Notes: generated by a model not told the origin, from the sequence alone. A stretch of 64,000 nucleotides of DNA from Bicyclus anynana (GCF_947172395.1 NC_069094.1:11026292-11090291), one strand, 5' to 3'; counted from the stretch's first letter, positions 11,626-21,680 are shown. Made by a program: numbers and translations.

Positions 11626-12032
11626 AACTGTGCACAGTCAGACTGTACATAAAAACGTTATGAATTAAATTAACGTTAAAATTAAAAAAGAAAGTGTTAT
11701 TGAAAGAAAGAAAGAAAGAAAGAAAATTTTTTTATTTGGACACACACACACATAATACACAAAAGACAACAAATACCTAAAACAAAAGACAGAAATTTTA
11801 AAAATATAGTAAACTAATAATTTAAAGATATTAAACTAATGATTAAATTAAATCCAAAAAAAAAAAAATTATGTGTGTGGTACCAAAATGGTCTCCACTC
11901 AGCATGTGCTACGCTAGTGATGGATGCACCAGCGCAGCGCTGGTATTCCGTGGAACCATGTGGTGACGCGGGCGGAAACAACAAGAAGAAGTGTTACTAA
12001 TTGATAATTAATAATAAGAACATAATAAATAA

Positions 12033-12080
12033 TTATATATATATATATATACCTTTATAATAATATTTATATATATATAT
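12033..12080. repeat. (AT)n microsatellite pair
   Basis: Two runs of alternating AT flank a short ACCTTTATAATAAT spacer in the 3' region of the LINE. They are simple slippage repeats. Confidence 0.7.
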
Positions 12081-12239
12081 AGTGTGTTAAATAAATTATT
12101 AGTAGTTGTCAGTGAGAAATACAATATAGAGTAGAAATAAATAAAATTAAATTATTGGGTCCTCAAAACCTTCCCGGAGACTATTTAATATTAATTAATT
12201 TTTAAAGAGGGTAGGTGAGGAGCCTGGGATTGGAGACTG

Positions 12240-15092
12240 TTACTTACCCTGCTGTTGTAAAAGTAAAAGGTTTTTTACCGATTTCCTAAACCAGGCTTTG
12301 GACTTACTGACATTGCGCATGGGGGGAGGTAGATTATTCCAGCACTTGGTGGCAGCGTATCTAAAACTACCCCGAAACGCAGCAGTAAAGTGTTGAGGTG
12401 CTCTCAGTGTCCAGACTCTGTTAGAACGGGCGCTAGACTCTTTGTCCCAATGCAATCTATCGAAGAGATATTTTGGTTCTTTGTCTTTAAGAATGCCAAA
12501 CAAAAGAGTTGCCAAGTGCAATTTTCTTCTAGCTGCCATATTTAGCAAGTTGCTATTATTAATATATGGTGAAATGTGAGATCTGGGAGGGATGTCGTAG
12601 CAGTACCGAATGCAAGCATTTTGTATTCGCTGCACTAATCGTTGAGTACGGGCTAATAAGCGAGGACCATACAGTGCATCGGCGTAATTTAATTTTGATA
12701 ATATTAGAGACTCGCAAACCTTAAGTCGTACTCGTATGTCAAGAAAATGTCGCACGCGGTATAAAATTTTTAGCTTGTAAAAACAAGTTCGGACTACTTT
12801 AAGTAAATAATTTTCGAACCGAAGGTCACTGTCAGTTAGAACACCCAAGTTCCTAGTTTCATTTGTACGTTCTAAAACTTCGCCCCTAATACATACTGGG
12901 GGAGCATTGTGTGGAATTTTCTCGATACTTCTCCTAGTACCAAGAATCATGTATTTGGTCTTATTTGAGTTTAAGAGAAGTTGATTTGAATCAGCCCAGT
13001 CTGCAATGTTCTCTAAGTCTGTATTGATTGCAGTTATACCCTGTGAAACATTACGAGAGTTAAAAGATGTGTATATTTGTGTATCATCAGCGTATATATG
13101 GTATTTACAGGTCTGTATACTGTTAATTATATCTGCCGTATAAATAATGAACAAAAGAGGACCTAAGATAGATCCTTGTGGTACACCGTTTATAACAGGT
13201 TTGCGTGTCGAATTAACGTAAAGCCCATTAGGGTCACGTATCTGCACAAACTGTGATCGATCAGACAAATAACTTTCGAACCACTGCAAAGTTTTGGATT
13301 CTAAACCATAAAAGTATAATTTTGAGAGCAATAAAGGAATGTTTATGGTATCAAAGGCACGTGAAAAATCTAACAGTACAAGCAAACTTACTTCACCTGC
13401 ATCTTGAGAAGCTAAAATATTGTCAATAACATCAATTAGTGCAGTGGCAGTACCACGATATTTCCTAAAGCCAGATTGCCTATCAGGTAAGATATTATGC
13501 CTTTCAACAAAATTTGCCAACTGGTTAGATACAACCTTTTCCAATATCTTAGAAAGACAGGGAAGAAGACTGATGGGGCGCAAGTCCGTGAGCGAAGTTA
13601 CATTTGTTTTTTTTGGAATTGGTCTAACAATAGCAGTTTTCCATTCATGCGGAAAGACATTTGTTGCAATGGATCGATTAACAATTGCAGTTATAACGCT
13701 CAGAGTTGAGGGCAAGGTTAATAAGATCATGTCCAGAGATAATCCATCGGTTCCAGTAGCATTTGATTTAAGTGAATAAATAATTTTGGCTACATAATCC
13801 TCCGAAACCGAATGAAGCTCAAACCTAGATCCAGTAAAACGATTGCTATTATAATACCTAACATCGGATTCTTTTACGCGTTTATTCACCTGAATTTTTA
13901 GGAAATGATCGTTTATAAGGTTTGGATCATTAAACGTACTATAAAAGTCATTATCCGACGCATTACTTTTTTGGACAACGAACTTTTTTAGATTTTTAAA
14001 AAGCATTTTAGAGTCATTAACATATTTATTAATATAATAATTGTGAAACGCTTGTTTTTCCCTATATAACGCAGAAGTTACAGTTTGCTTAAGATCTTTA
14101 TAATACGATTTCCTTTCAACCGAATTTGTGTTTGAGCGACACTTTGTATGGGCTTGATCGCGTAACTTCATCATTTGCAAAATAGTAGGAGTAATCCATG
14201 GATAAGATTCTTCCTTGATAGTTATGGTTTTGAGAGGTGCATGCACATCAAATAATAAGTGTAGGTATGAATTATAAGCAAGCACCATTGAGTTAACGTC
14301 CTGCATATTAATAATAAGATCCCATTTTATTTGCTTTAGATGTTCTTCAAACAAATCCTTATCTATTTGCTTTAATGGTCTTAATATGACTTTCTTAGGA
14401 ATTCGCTTTATTTTGATAATATCGACCTGACATTTAATGAAGGCGTGCCTGCTCAATTCTGGGATGAGATTAATGGTAATATTAGATAAAGTAATATCTG
14501 CGCAAACAAGGTCAATGAGGGTTGAGCTATGGTCAGTAAAGTGTGTGGGCTCTGTGATATATTGCCTAAAATTCATATAACTTAAAAAATCATTAATTTT
14601 TTTATAATTAGTAGTGTCTGGCTGTGTCATATCAACATTGAAATCACCTAGTAAAATAGTGTGGTCAGAGTTTGACAGTGAACTCACTGACTCGGTTAAG
14701 GCATCTAAAAAAATATTTACGTCAAGCCACGGTGGGCGGTACGCTGTACCGATGGTGAGCTTAACTCCATTAATCTGGCATGTCAACCACATTTGTTCTA
14801 CGGGGATATTTTCAGGATGATTACATACTTTAACGTTTATACCACGCCGTATATAGAAGCCCACCCCCCCACCGCGCCCGCGCACGGTGGGTAGACGCGG
14901 AACATGACATAGCTTGTAACCAGGTATTGTCGGTGCTCGGCCCTCTTCTCCATCCTTCAACCAGGTCTCATTTATAGCCATTATGTCCACCCCGTGTGTC
15001 TGCATAGCGGCGATGAATTCGTCATGAGAAGTACCTAATGATCCGGGGTTCAACAACCCCACTAATAATTTGTTTGCACTGTTATTACCCAT
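12240..15092 (-). CDS. LINE ORF2: apurinic-like endonuclease plus reverse transcriptase (950 aa)
   Basis: The protein nicks target DNA and reverse-transcribes element RNA at the nick. Seen: N-terminal endonuclease (about residues 8-225) with N15 (LLNPGS), E42 (INETWL), Y118 (AYRPP) and D150/N152 (LLGDFNVD). RT spans about residues 480-740 with LTDLRPISLL (501-510), LLDFSRAFDTI (573-583), GVPQGSILGPLLF (636-648) and the catalytic YADD (667-670). The C-terminal 200 residues are typical of CR1/L2/Jockey-group ORF2. The frame has no stop or frameshift over 950 codons, so the copy is young or selected. One oddity: the usual SDH motif closing the endonuclease reads SRH (214-216), losing the Asp that normally orients the catalytic His. 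The clade is inferred from motif style; a tree would be needed to name it. Confidence 0.9.
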   Translation of the reverse strand: MGNNSANKLLVGLLNPGSLGTSHDEFIAAMQTHGVDIMAINETWLKDGEEGRAPTIPGYKLCHVPRLPTVRGRGGGVGFYIRRGINVKVCNHPENIPVEQMWLTCQINGVKLTIGTAYRPPWLDVNIFLDALTESVSSLSNSDHTILLGDFNVDMTQPDTTNYKKINDFLSYMNFRQYITEPTHFTDHSSTLIDLVCADITLSNITINLIPELSRHAFIKCQVDIIKIKRIPKKVILRPLKQIDKDLFEEHLKQIKWDLIINMQDVNSMVLAYNSYLHLLFDVHAPLKTITIKEESYPWITPTILQMMKLRDQAHTKCRSNTNSVERKSYYKDLKQTVTSALYREKQAFHNYYINKYVNDSKMLFKNLKKFVVQKSNASDNDFYSTFNDPNLINDHFLKIQVNKRVKESDVRYYNSNRFTGSRFELHSVSEDYVAKIIYSLKSNATGTDGLSLDMILLTLPSTLSVITAIVNRSIATNVFPHEWKTAIVRPIPKKTNVTSLTDLRPISLLPCLSKILEKVVSNQLANFVERHNILPDRQSGFRKYRGTATALIDVIDNILASQDAGEVSLLVLLDFSRAFDTINIPLLLSKLYFYGLESKTLQWFESYLSDRSQFVQIRDPNGLYVNSTRKPVINGVPQGSILGPLLFIIYTADIINSIQTCKYHIYADDTQIYTSFNSRNVSQGITAINTDLENIADWADSNQLLLNSNKTKYMILGTRRSIEKIPHNAPPVCIRGEVLERTNETRNLGVLTDSDLRFENYLLKVVRTCFYKLKILYRVRHFLDIRVRLKVCESLILSKLNYADALYGPRLLARTQRLVQRIQNACIRYCYDIPPRSHISPYINNSNLLNMAARRKLHLATLLFGILKDKEPKYLFDRLHWDKESSARSNRVWTLRAPQHFTAAFRGSFRYAATKCWNNLPPPMRNVSKSKAWFRKSVKNLLLLQQQGK

Positions 15093-15302
15093 GATAAACA
15101 GATATAATTAGGACATAATATATAAAACGTATATAAACATTATTAAATATATTTGACAAAATCATGTAAAATATTGTTTTTGTATTAGTTATTAAAAACG
15201 TATAATAATATATAAAAAACACAGGGTTAATTCTAATTTGCCATTTTTAATGTAATAATCTCTAAGACTCAGAAATAAAAATAAAATTGTTGCATGTTAT
15301 TT

Positions 15303-15628
15303 TAGTTAGCGACCAAGTCTCGGAACCATAGGTCATCACTGGCAACACGCACTGTTCGAAGACTTTTGTCTTCAGGCACGAGCACGAGTTGCGAAGCTGA
15401 AGTTGCAATGGGCGGGGCACAAAATTTGAAGAGCCGATGGACATTGGGGTCCCAAAGTGCTGGAATGGCGACCCCGCACTTGTAAGCGCAGGTCGACCCC
15501 CCACCAGGTGGACTGACTACATCAAGCGAGTCGCAGGGATTCGCAGGGATACAGAAGGCTCAATATCGTGATGTTTGGAAGTCAACTACAAAAAGCCTAT
15601 GTCCAGAAGTGGACGTCCATCGGCTGAT

Positions 15629-15712
<84 letters not shown>
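15303..15712 (+). mobile_element. RTE copy with twin-priming inversion and long (TGA)n tail
   Basis: Bases 15303-15379 are RTE sequence in minus orientation (LKTKVFEQCVLPVMTYGSETW). From about 15381 the sequence is RTE in plus orientation from RVAKLK to the tail. The inverted part lies upstream in the element, and about 125 bases between the two parts are missing, the pattern left by twin priming. Confidence 0.75.
15626..15712. repeat. (TGA)n microsatellite, about 28 units
   Basis: It grew from the RTE 3' tail directly upstream; the other RTE copies have only 3-6 units. Confidence 0.9.
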
Positions 15713-15815
15713 TTATTTTATTTTAAAAATCAAGTGAGGTTACAAAAAATTAATAATTCTTCTAAGGGTAATTGCATACATTTTTATTATAAATTGCCAC
15801 ATGAATATATAGTTT

Positions 15816-16077
15816 AGCGAGTCGCGAAGCTGAAGTGGCAATAGGCGGGCCACATAGTTCTAAGAGCCGATGGACGTTGGGGTCCCAAGGTGCTGGAATG
15901 ACGACCCCGCCACGGAAAGCGCAGTGTTGGGCGACCCCTCACTAGGTGGACCGAGGATATCAAGCGGGTTGCAGGGAGCCGCTGGATGCTGGCGGCTCGA
16001 GATCGTTGTGCTTGGAGGTCCATGCAAGAGGCCTATGTCCAGCAGTGTACGTCTATCGGCTGATAAGGTAAGGTAAT
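15816..16077 (+). mobile_element. RTE 3' fragment, second subfamily (GGTAAGGTAA tail)
   Basis: Similar to the TGA-tail family but ends CGGCTGATAAGGTAAGGTAA. The coding part carries several changes and frame breaks. Confidence 0.75.
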
Positions 16078-16879
16078 GCCACATGAAACCAGCTTTTAAA
16101 TATAGGTTTTACGATATGATAGGAGAGACCAAATGCTTTTAATGTACCTATTAGCCACAATCTATTCTAGTGTTGTGGGTAATATGGTTTTCTATTCTTG
16201 TCGATTCGCTCTATTCGCCCTTTGTTATTGCTCCGAACTATGAAAAACGTTGCGTGTTGCTATAACAAATAGAGAGAACCCATTTTGTTTTTCAGATAAA
16301 TGTGTATTATTTGGTAATCCGGCTGATTTTCAGACAGGTTTCAGCTGAAAATCAGTGCTGGGATAAATGCTGAGCTGTAAACCTTTATTGTTTGGCGTCA
16401 CAGACAGCCATTTAATATCTGAAATAGGATGTACTGTCTGTGACACTAAAAATGAAGAAATGTATTTTCTTTGTTTATTTCAAAATTTAAGCTAATAGAT
16501 AAGGTAAGATTATTTTTTTAATTTGTTTGTTACGAATGACTCTGTAACTACTGGACAGATTTTAAGATTAATTTACCAATAGGAACCTTCACTATCAGCG
16601 AGTAAACTATATTTTATTTATATCTTACGGAATATTTTATAAATTCTTTTCTCGGAAATAGGAACTACGTGGGTGAAATCACGTAGGGCAGGTAGGGTAG
16701 TTACAAATAGTTTTGGGGGTGTGATTTTCTTGAACTCATTTACTTGGCCGTAAACTCCTCTACTAGGCCATATTGAAGAAATTTTCGCCTTTGTATAAAT
16801 TTCATATTGAGTGCCTACCCCACTAGCAAATTTTGAGCACGGCACTGACTAAGTATAGGTAGCTACACAATTCATCTTG
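16078..16879. other. Mostly unannotated; short stem-loop at 16398-16446
   Basis: GTCACAGACAG and its inverse CTGTCTGTGAC lie about 25 bases apart after a CAGCTGAAAATCAGTGCTGG sequence resembling lepidopteran LINE 3' ends. No gene seen. Confidence 0.4.
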
Positions 16880-16922
16880 CGTATTGTAAAGGAAATGCTT
16901 TGGGCGTTTCCTTTACAATACG
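16880..16922. repeat. Perfect 16-bp inverted repeat, 11-base loop
   Basis: CGTATTGTAAAGGAAA at 16880-16895 and its exact complement at 16907-16922. Confidence 0.9.
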
Positions 16923-17019
16923 TCATCGTAGTCGGGGTTGTAACGGTAATGATGTTGGTATTCAGCTTTATCAAAGGTATGAGGATTATTTTAACAAGGT
17001 CTATGATATATTCATAATA

Positions 17020-17486
17020 GACTAAGAGCCCGTCACCCCAGACCTTTGTCATTTTAAAAAAGCTGTTTGTCGGCTCATGCTCCTACCATAAGTAAGTACG
17101 GTAGCCAATTATAAAGTTTGGACCGTGGTAGCTTTGAGAGGTAGCAGGTTTTAAGGATCCAGACCCTCAACCGCCTAAGTATAAAATATAATGATTTCCT
17201 CGGCATAATATTAGAAATTATATTCACAGTCGCCAATCACTTAGCTTCGCGGCAACACTTCGAAACACACTATTTAATTTGAAACTTCAAGGTTCTCTGG
17301 CGAAGGGTTGCCATGAAGCCAAGTGTCTGACAAATGGGGATATCATTAAAACCTGCTACCTGTCAAAGCCACCACGGTCCAAACTCCATAACTAGGCTAC
17401 CGCACTTGCTTATGATAGGAGCATGAGCTGACAAACTTTCAGCTCTTATGAAATGACGAAGGTCTGGGGTTGACGGGCTCTCCGTC
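17020..17486. mobile_element. Foldback MITE with about 135-bp inverted arms and TA duplication
   Basis: Left arm 17020-17160 (GACTAAGAGCCCGTC; GGCTCATGCTCCTACCATAA; TTTGGACCGTGGTAGCTTTG) and right arm 17351-17486 are inverted copies with some mismatches. TA flanks both ends. No coding capacity. Confidence 0.8.
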
Positions 17487-18129
17487 TATAACATTATTTA
17501 TCAAAGGATTAAAATAAAAGCCCAAAATTGGGCTACAAACCTGGTTTGACCCAATTCCTCGTGTAACATTCTCGATCATTACGCGGGGACAAAAAACAAC
17601 GATTTCCGACATTTAAGGAACAAGATTGCCACAAAATTCTCTTTAACATCAAAGAAAGAATTTTAATGGCGTAATTTGAGATGGACTTTTCTTAAAAAGT
17701 GATCGCATTAAGACGCCTAACTTGATTGTTTTTATCGAGTTTCTGGAAATTAATCGCATGGCTTCATTTACTTTTTAAGTAAAATCTTGTAAAAATACTT
17801 TGGGAAAGGTCAAAGCTATCTAAATTCTTGGGATACTTACTTTTTTCACGATTATGAAATTCAAATAAGCGAATGTTTATCCTATTATAAACGAAATTTC
17901 GATATGGTCGTAATTCGTAGAATGGATTTTTTCAAATACCTACTACGTAGTTCGTTTACACTAAGATAAAATTGTTAAGAAAACTAAAATATATATATAG
18001 AACAGATATATAAGAAACAAGCAACAAGCAAACCACGTGCAAAATCTAAATTTATTGTGGTAAAAAAAAAAACATTGTTAATATGCTAGATTGTAAGCCA
18101 AAAATATTTTAGATAATTCAGTGCTTAGT
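17487..18129. other. No feature seen
   Basis: AT-rich intron sequence between a foldback MITE and the SINE-E fragment. Confidence 0.5.
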
Positions 18130-18275
18130 CAATTTAAATACTAATATATAGGTATATTCAAAAAACAATAAATAATAATAAATATACTTAAACAATACAC
18201 TTCACTATCTAGCCCCAAAGTAAGCATACAGAGTAGCTTGTGTTATGGGTGCTAAGATAGTTGATATTATAATAT
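18130..18275 (-). mobile_element. SINE-E 3' half, reverse orientation
   Basis: Matches the complement of 59405-59525 (CTATCTAGCCCCAAAGTAAG; ACAGAGTAGCTTGTGTTATG) with its A/T tail at 18160-18185. Confidence 0.75.
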
Positions 18276-18532
18276 TAATTTATTATTAACAATAATTAAT
18301 TATTATTATTAACAATAAGAAAAATGTTACAAGGTTTATAAACACAACTCGTCAGAACAGTTATACGATACAATATTTCTTAGAAAAGCAGTCGCTTTCT
18401 GTTTTAATCGAGTGCACGCAATTGTAAAGAGTCTACGAGTACTTTGAATGGCTGCATTGCCACAAACATTCACGCTAAAAACTTGTAGTATATTTATGAA
18501 TGCAATGCAGGTTGAATATAAATAGCACTTAC

Positions 18533-18628
18533 CCGTGATATTCTGAGTGGCTGATTCTGATCGACTCCACCGTGCATACGAAAGCCCCACGGCGCTCCAC
18601 CAGTCAGTTCCACTTCCCTTGTAGACAT
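18533..18628 (-). CDS. Zasp66: Zasp66-like PDZ protein, first coding exon (start of PDZ domain)
   Basis: This 32-codon exon starts MSTREVELTGGAPWGFRMHG and ends PLRISR, followed directly by a consensus GTAAGT donor (18532-18527). The PWGF carboxylate-binding loop sits at residues 13-16 and marks the ALP/Enigma/ZASP subgroup, where PWGF replaces GLGF. The start is chosen because the PDZ begins within a few residues of it, as is usual in this family, and because stops lie upstream. Splicing to 720-569 is in phase 0 and yields a continuous domain across an intron of about 17.8 kb. The exon must extend upstream as 5'UTR; no strong acceptor is visible within about 130 bases, so its 5' boundary (acceptor or own promoter) is unresolved. 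A tiny upstream ORF ends one base before the ATG. Confidence 0.78.
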
Positions 18629-18629
18629 C

Positions 18630-18641
18630 TTACTCCTCCAT
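18630..18641 (-). promoter_or_regulatory. Minimal upstream ORF (3 codons plus stop) one base before the Zasp66-like start
   Basis: The minus strand reads ATGGAGGAGTAA, then G, then the ATG of the PDZ frame. A scanning ribosome would meet this ATG first and terminate one base before the main start. That could permit local reinitiation or lower output, if the leader is transcribed through here. Effect is inferred, not shown. Confidence 0.5.
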
Positions 18642-19309
18642 TTCAACGAAACTTTAAATTACAACTCCTCTCCGTCTAAACTCCTCCTTTGCGAGGTAAA
18701 CTTTTCTTCATTATAGACAATTTGCGGTTCCTATTGGGAGCTTGAAGTGTTTCACGTTTAGCATTTTTTTTTTCAGAAGTGGGATAGGGTGTTACATTAT
18801 TCGTTCGGGAGTGCTCGTTCGAAAATGTAGGATGTTGAGTCTGCAACAATGAAAATCTAAATTAAAAAAAGCGAAAGGTCACACTTATCACGAAATCTCG
18901 AAAACCACTTGACGTATAAAGATGAAATTTGGCAGAAATGTATAGTTTATAGTCAGTAAACGTCCGCAATTTAATAATAAACGTTTCCTGATCGGTTCAC
19001 AAGCCTGTAATAATAATAATATAACAGATTGTATCAAAGTATTTTAGATGTTAAAAGTTCAGAATTTTGCGATTCACTACAATATTAAACTAAGAGCCGG
19101 CGATAGTCAGACAAACTTCATTTTATGAAGACTGAAAGTTAGTTTTTGCTCTTACCTATTGCTCCTGCCTATTAGCAAGAACGGTAGTCAAAAATTATGG
19201 AGTTTGATTAAGGGTGGCATTAAAAGATACCAGTGTAGTCGCCAGTCCCTAAGCTTCGGCACAAATTTATAAATTGCACTTTATACTAGGACAATAATAT
19301 ACCTTAACT

Positions 19310-19346
19310 ATTTCCTACCGTAGCTAACTAAGCTACGGTAGGAAAT
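19310..19346. repeat. Perfect 16-bp inverted repeat, 5-base loop
   Basis: ATTTCCTACCGTAGCT, spacer AACTA, then the exact complement. Confidence 0.9.
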
Positions 19347-19374
19347 TTTATATTTGACATATTTTTTTTTAATA

Positions 19375-19490
19375 TGATCAATATTCTCATTCCCCTCCAA
19401 CTACTCGTAGTCAGGAAAGGCTGTTAGGGTACGAAAATAGCCCCGCGGGCGGGGATCGAACATCTCGATGATGGGTCTGGTTCCTTGAAT
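19375..19490 (-). mobile_element. SINE-F fragment nested in a foldback MITE
   Basis: ATTCTCATTCCCCTCCAACT through GCGGGGATCGAACATC; lies between the two halves of the MITE at 19088-19759. Confidence 0.6.
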
Positions 19491-19999
19491 GAATGAATGA
19501 TAGTTTATTCACAAAAATGTAGCTCGCACACGATGGTACAAATATAATTTGAGTATATACATTTTACCATAACTGGTGTATGTACATTAGAACGAAAAAA
19601 TTTTTATTATTAATTTAAATATCGACTATAGGCTTCTAGACTATAAGAAAGTTTGTTGTAGATTTTAATTGCTATACAAAATGCCTTTACCTTGTTGGGC
19701 TATTAAGGCTTTGAGCATTTATAAAATGAAGTATGTCTGGGTCTTGCACGCTCTCGTTCTATTTGATTGCTAGCACATGGTTGATGTCTGAATCAAATTT
19801 AAAAATAGGAAATCATAACAATGCGAGATTGATGGCTCACTAACGTAAGCTCAGACTAAACGCATTCTTTTGCTGGTAGGTAAATTATTATAGAAACAAA
19901 AAAATCTAGACCACTGATTTATTTAGTTCATATTTCGTGCGAATTGAAACCAGAGTGCCTAGTGGGAATTTTCAATATTTTCATACGGTTGAGGTTGAC

Positions 20000-20322
20000 G
20001 GCCTCCGTGGTGCAGTGGTATGCGCGGTAGATTTACAAGACGGAGGTCCTGGGTTCGATCTCCGGCTGGGCAGATTGAGATTTTCTTAATTTGTCCAGGT
20101 CTGGCTGGTGGGAGGCTCCGGCCGTGGCTAGTTACCACCCTACCGGCAAAGACGTACCGCCAAGCGATTTAGCGTTCCGGTACGATGCCGTGTAGAAACC
20201 GAAAGGGGTGTGGATTTTCATCCTCCTCCTGACAATTTAGCCCGCTTCCATCTTAGACTGCATCATCACTTACCATCAGGTGAGATTGTAGTCAAGGGCT
20301 AACTTGTAAAGAATAAAAAAAA
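20000..20322 (+). mobile_element. tRNA-derived SINE-B, full-length reference copy
   Basis: The head GGCCTCCGTGGTGCAGTGGT holds a Pol III A box, and GGTTCGATCTCC is the B box. An unrelated body follows (GGCCGTGGCTAGTTACCACC, CCAAGCGATTTAGCG, CTTACCATCAGGTGAGATTG), then an A-rich end. Many partial copies elsewhere are in reverse orientation. Confidence 0.85.
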
Positions 20323-20484
20323 CGGTTACTATCGCGTTGACGTAAACGCCAATTTATATGGAGTTGAAACAGTTATGCAGTAGTGCCACTAGATGGCGCT
20401 GTTTCAATTCTTTAGAATTTCGCGTTTACGTTATCACGATAGTATCAGTATCAAACTGCCACAAGGTCCTCTGAATATATCACA

Positions 20485-20650
20485 CTAGCGGACGCCCGCG
20501 GTTACATCCGCGTAGCTCCTGTTCCCGTGGGAATACGCGCATAAAATATAGCCTATGACACTAACAAATAACGTGGCTTTCTATTAATAAAAGAATTTTC
20601 ATATCGGTTTAGTAGATTCAGAGATTATCCCTTATAACCACACAAACTCA
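20485..20650 (-). mobile_element. Helitron-like element, truncated
   Basis: Begins CTAGCGGACGCCCGCGG, then GTTCCCGTGGGAATACGC and ATAAAATATAGCCTATGAC; ends after AGAGATTATCCC. Confidence 0.65.
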
Positions 20651-20672
20651 TGTTACCTTACACTTATCTGTT

Positions 20673-20958
20673 TATCATCATTATCAACTCATATCTCACT
20701 GCTCGAGTCTCCTCTCAGAATGGAAGGGGTTAGGCCAATAGTCCACCACGCTGGCCCAATGCGGTTAGGCAGACTTCACACACGCAGAGAATTAAGATAA
20801 TTCTCTGATAAGCAGGTTTCCTCACCGTGTTTTCCTTCACCGATAAGACACGTGATATTTAATTTCTTAAAATGCACACAACTGAAAAGTTGGAGGTGCA
20901 TGCCCCGCACCGGATTCGAACCTACACCCTCCGGAATCGTTGGGCTATCACGGCTCTG
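20673..20958 (-). mobile_element. SINE-A near full-length copy
   Basis: Runs from the tail TCATCATTATCAACTCATA to the tRNA-like head with B box (GGATTCGAACC reversed) and GGGCTATCACGGCTC. Confidence 0.8.
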
Positions 20959-20990
20959 TCTCTGTATCTCTTTATAACTATACCTTCACC

Positions 20991-21175
20991 TACTATCCCG
21001 CGGTATAACTCGCGTAGTTCCCGTTTCCGTGAGAATACAGGGATAAAATATATCCTGTGGCACTCATAAATGACGTGGATATATTGAAAATTCTTTAACC
21101 AATAGAAATATTGGTTAAAGAATTTTCAATATCAGTTCAGTAGATCTAGCGATTACCAAGAATCTCACAAACTTT
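20991..21175 (-). mobile_element. Helitron-like element with internal inverted duplication
   Basis: Diverged copy (GTAGTTCCCGTTTCCGTGAG; GGGATAAAATATATCCTG). Its AATTCTTT segment is duplicated as a perfect 24-bp inverted repeat at 21081-21132. Confidence 0.55.
21081..21132. repeat. Perfect 24-bp inverted repeat, 4-base loop
   Basis: Arms 21081-21104 and 21109-21132 with loop GAAA, inside a Helitron-like copy. Confidence 0.9.
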
Positions 21176-21443
21176 GCCTCTTTATAGTATAAGTACTTAT
21201 AGATGAACGGTTTGTTAGCACTTTTTAATAAATTAAAGGAAACTTCGTAACTAGTAATTAATAGAAAAAGTTCCCTTGCCATTAGGCGGTAGACGAACAA
21301 ATTGATTTTACATCAAGTCTTAACAGTTTACAGTTAGATTAGTCTGAAACTTTGGAAACTTCACAAGTCTGATGGCCGCACTAACAATATCTTGACGTGA
21401 AACTTTGAGAAACGGTTGAACCTGTTCTAATCGGCGTTGTATT

Positions 21444-21570
21444 AGATATCACACTAGCGAAAGTTAGTGTGTGTTTGTTCCTCCTTTACGCTGCTTCTAC
21501 TGAAGCGATTTGGCTGACATTTGGAATAGATACCTAACTTATAGATTTTACTCTGGATTAACATAGCAGC
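21444..21570 (+). mobile_element. Helitron-like 5' part
   Basis: GTGTGTTTGTTCCTCCTTTA, GAAGCGATTTGGCTGACAT and TTTACTCTGGATTAACATA match the complete copy at 48474-48711. Confidence 0.55.
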
Positions 21571-21680
21571 GGCTCGAGTAAATGTAATGTCGACCGGTCG
21601 CTGTTGGTATTTTTCAATGACTACCCGCAAATAGTTATTAAAATATTGAAATATTGTGTATTTGTGTTTATCACGTTATA

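Larger units (their letters stand above)
11704..15120 (-). mobile_element. CR1/L2/Jockey-group non-LTR retrotransposon, ORF2 complete
   Basis: The element reads on the minus strand. Its ORF2 (15092-12240) is followed by about 500 bases of 3' untranslated sequence and ends near 11704 in a (TTTC)5 tail, consistent with target-primed insertion. No ORF1 is seen between ORF2 and the RTE fragment at about 15302, so the copy is 5'-truncated or from a one-ORF family. The 5' limit is approximate. No target-site duplication was found by eye. The region 11880-11960 contains a sequence like LINE 3' ends seen in Lepidoptera. Confidence 0.75.
721..18532 (-). other. Zasp66: Intron of the Zasp66-like gene (about 17.8 kb), filled with transposons
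   Basis: Bounded by GTAAGT at 18532 and TTTCAG at 721 on the minus strand. It holds the 950-residue LINE frame in the same orientation as the gene, together with RTE, SINE, Helitron and MITE copies listed separately. I saw no further exon with both splice sites inside it, although an alternative exon cannot be excluded. Confidence 0.65.
19088..19759. mobile_element. Foldback MITE copy with nested SINE-F and other sequence
   Basis: Left end AACTAAGAGCCGGCG, right end TTTATAAAATGAAGTATGTC and GCTCTCGTTC, flanked by TA. About 400 bases of other sequence separate the halves. Confidence 0.6.

Noticed and set aside
13420..13779. 119-codon plus-strand frame
   Set aside because: It is antisense to the RT region of the LINE ORF2 and has no independent support.
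15575..15817. Frame with a poly-methionine stretch
   Set aside because: It translates the (ATG)n/(TGA)n tail of an RTE copy.
18336..18590. 84-codon minus-strand frame across the first coding exon
   Set aside because: It reads the exon in the wrong frame and continues into the intron; the PDZ frame starts at 18628.
20000..20075. Possible tRNA gene
   Set aside because: It is the tRNA-like head of SINE-B, with at least nine partial copies in the window.
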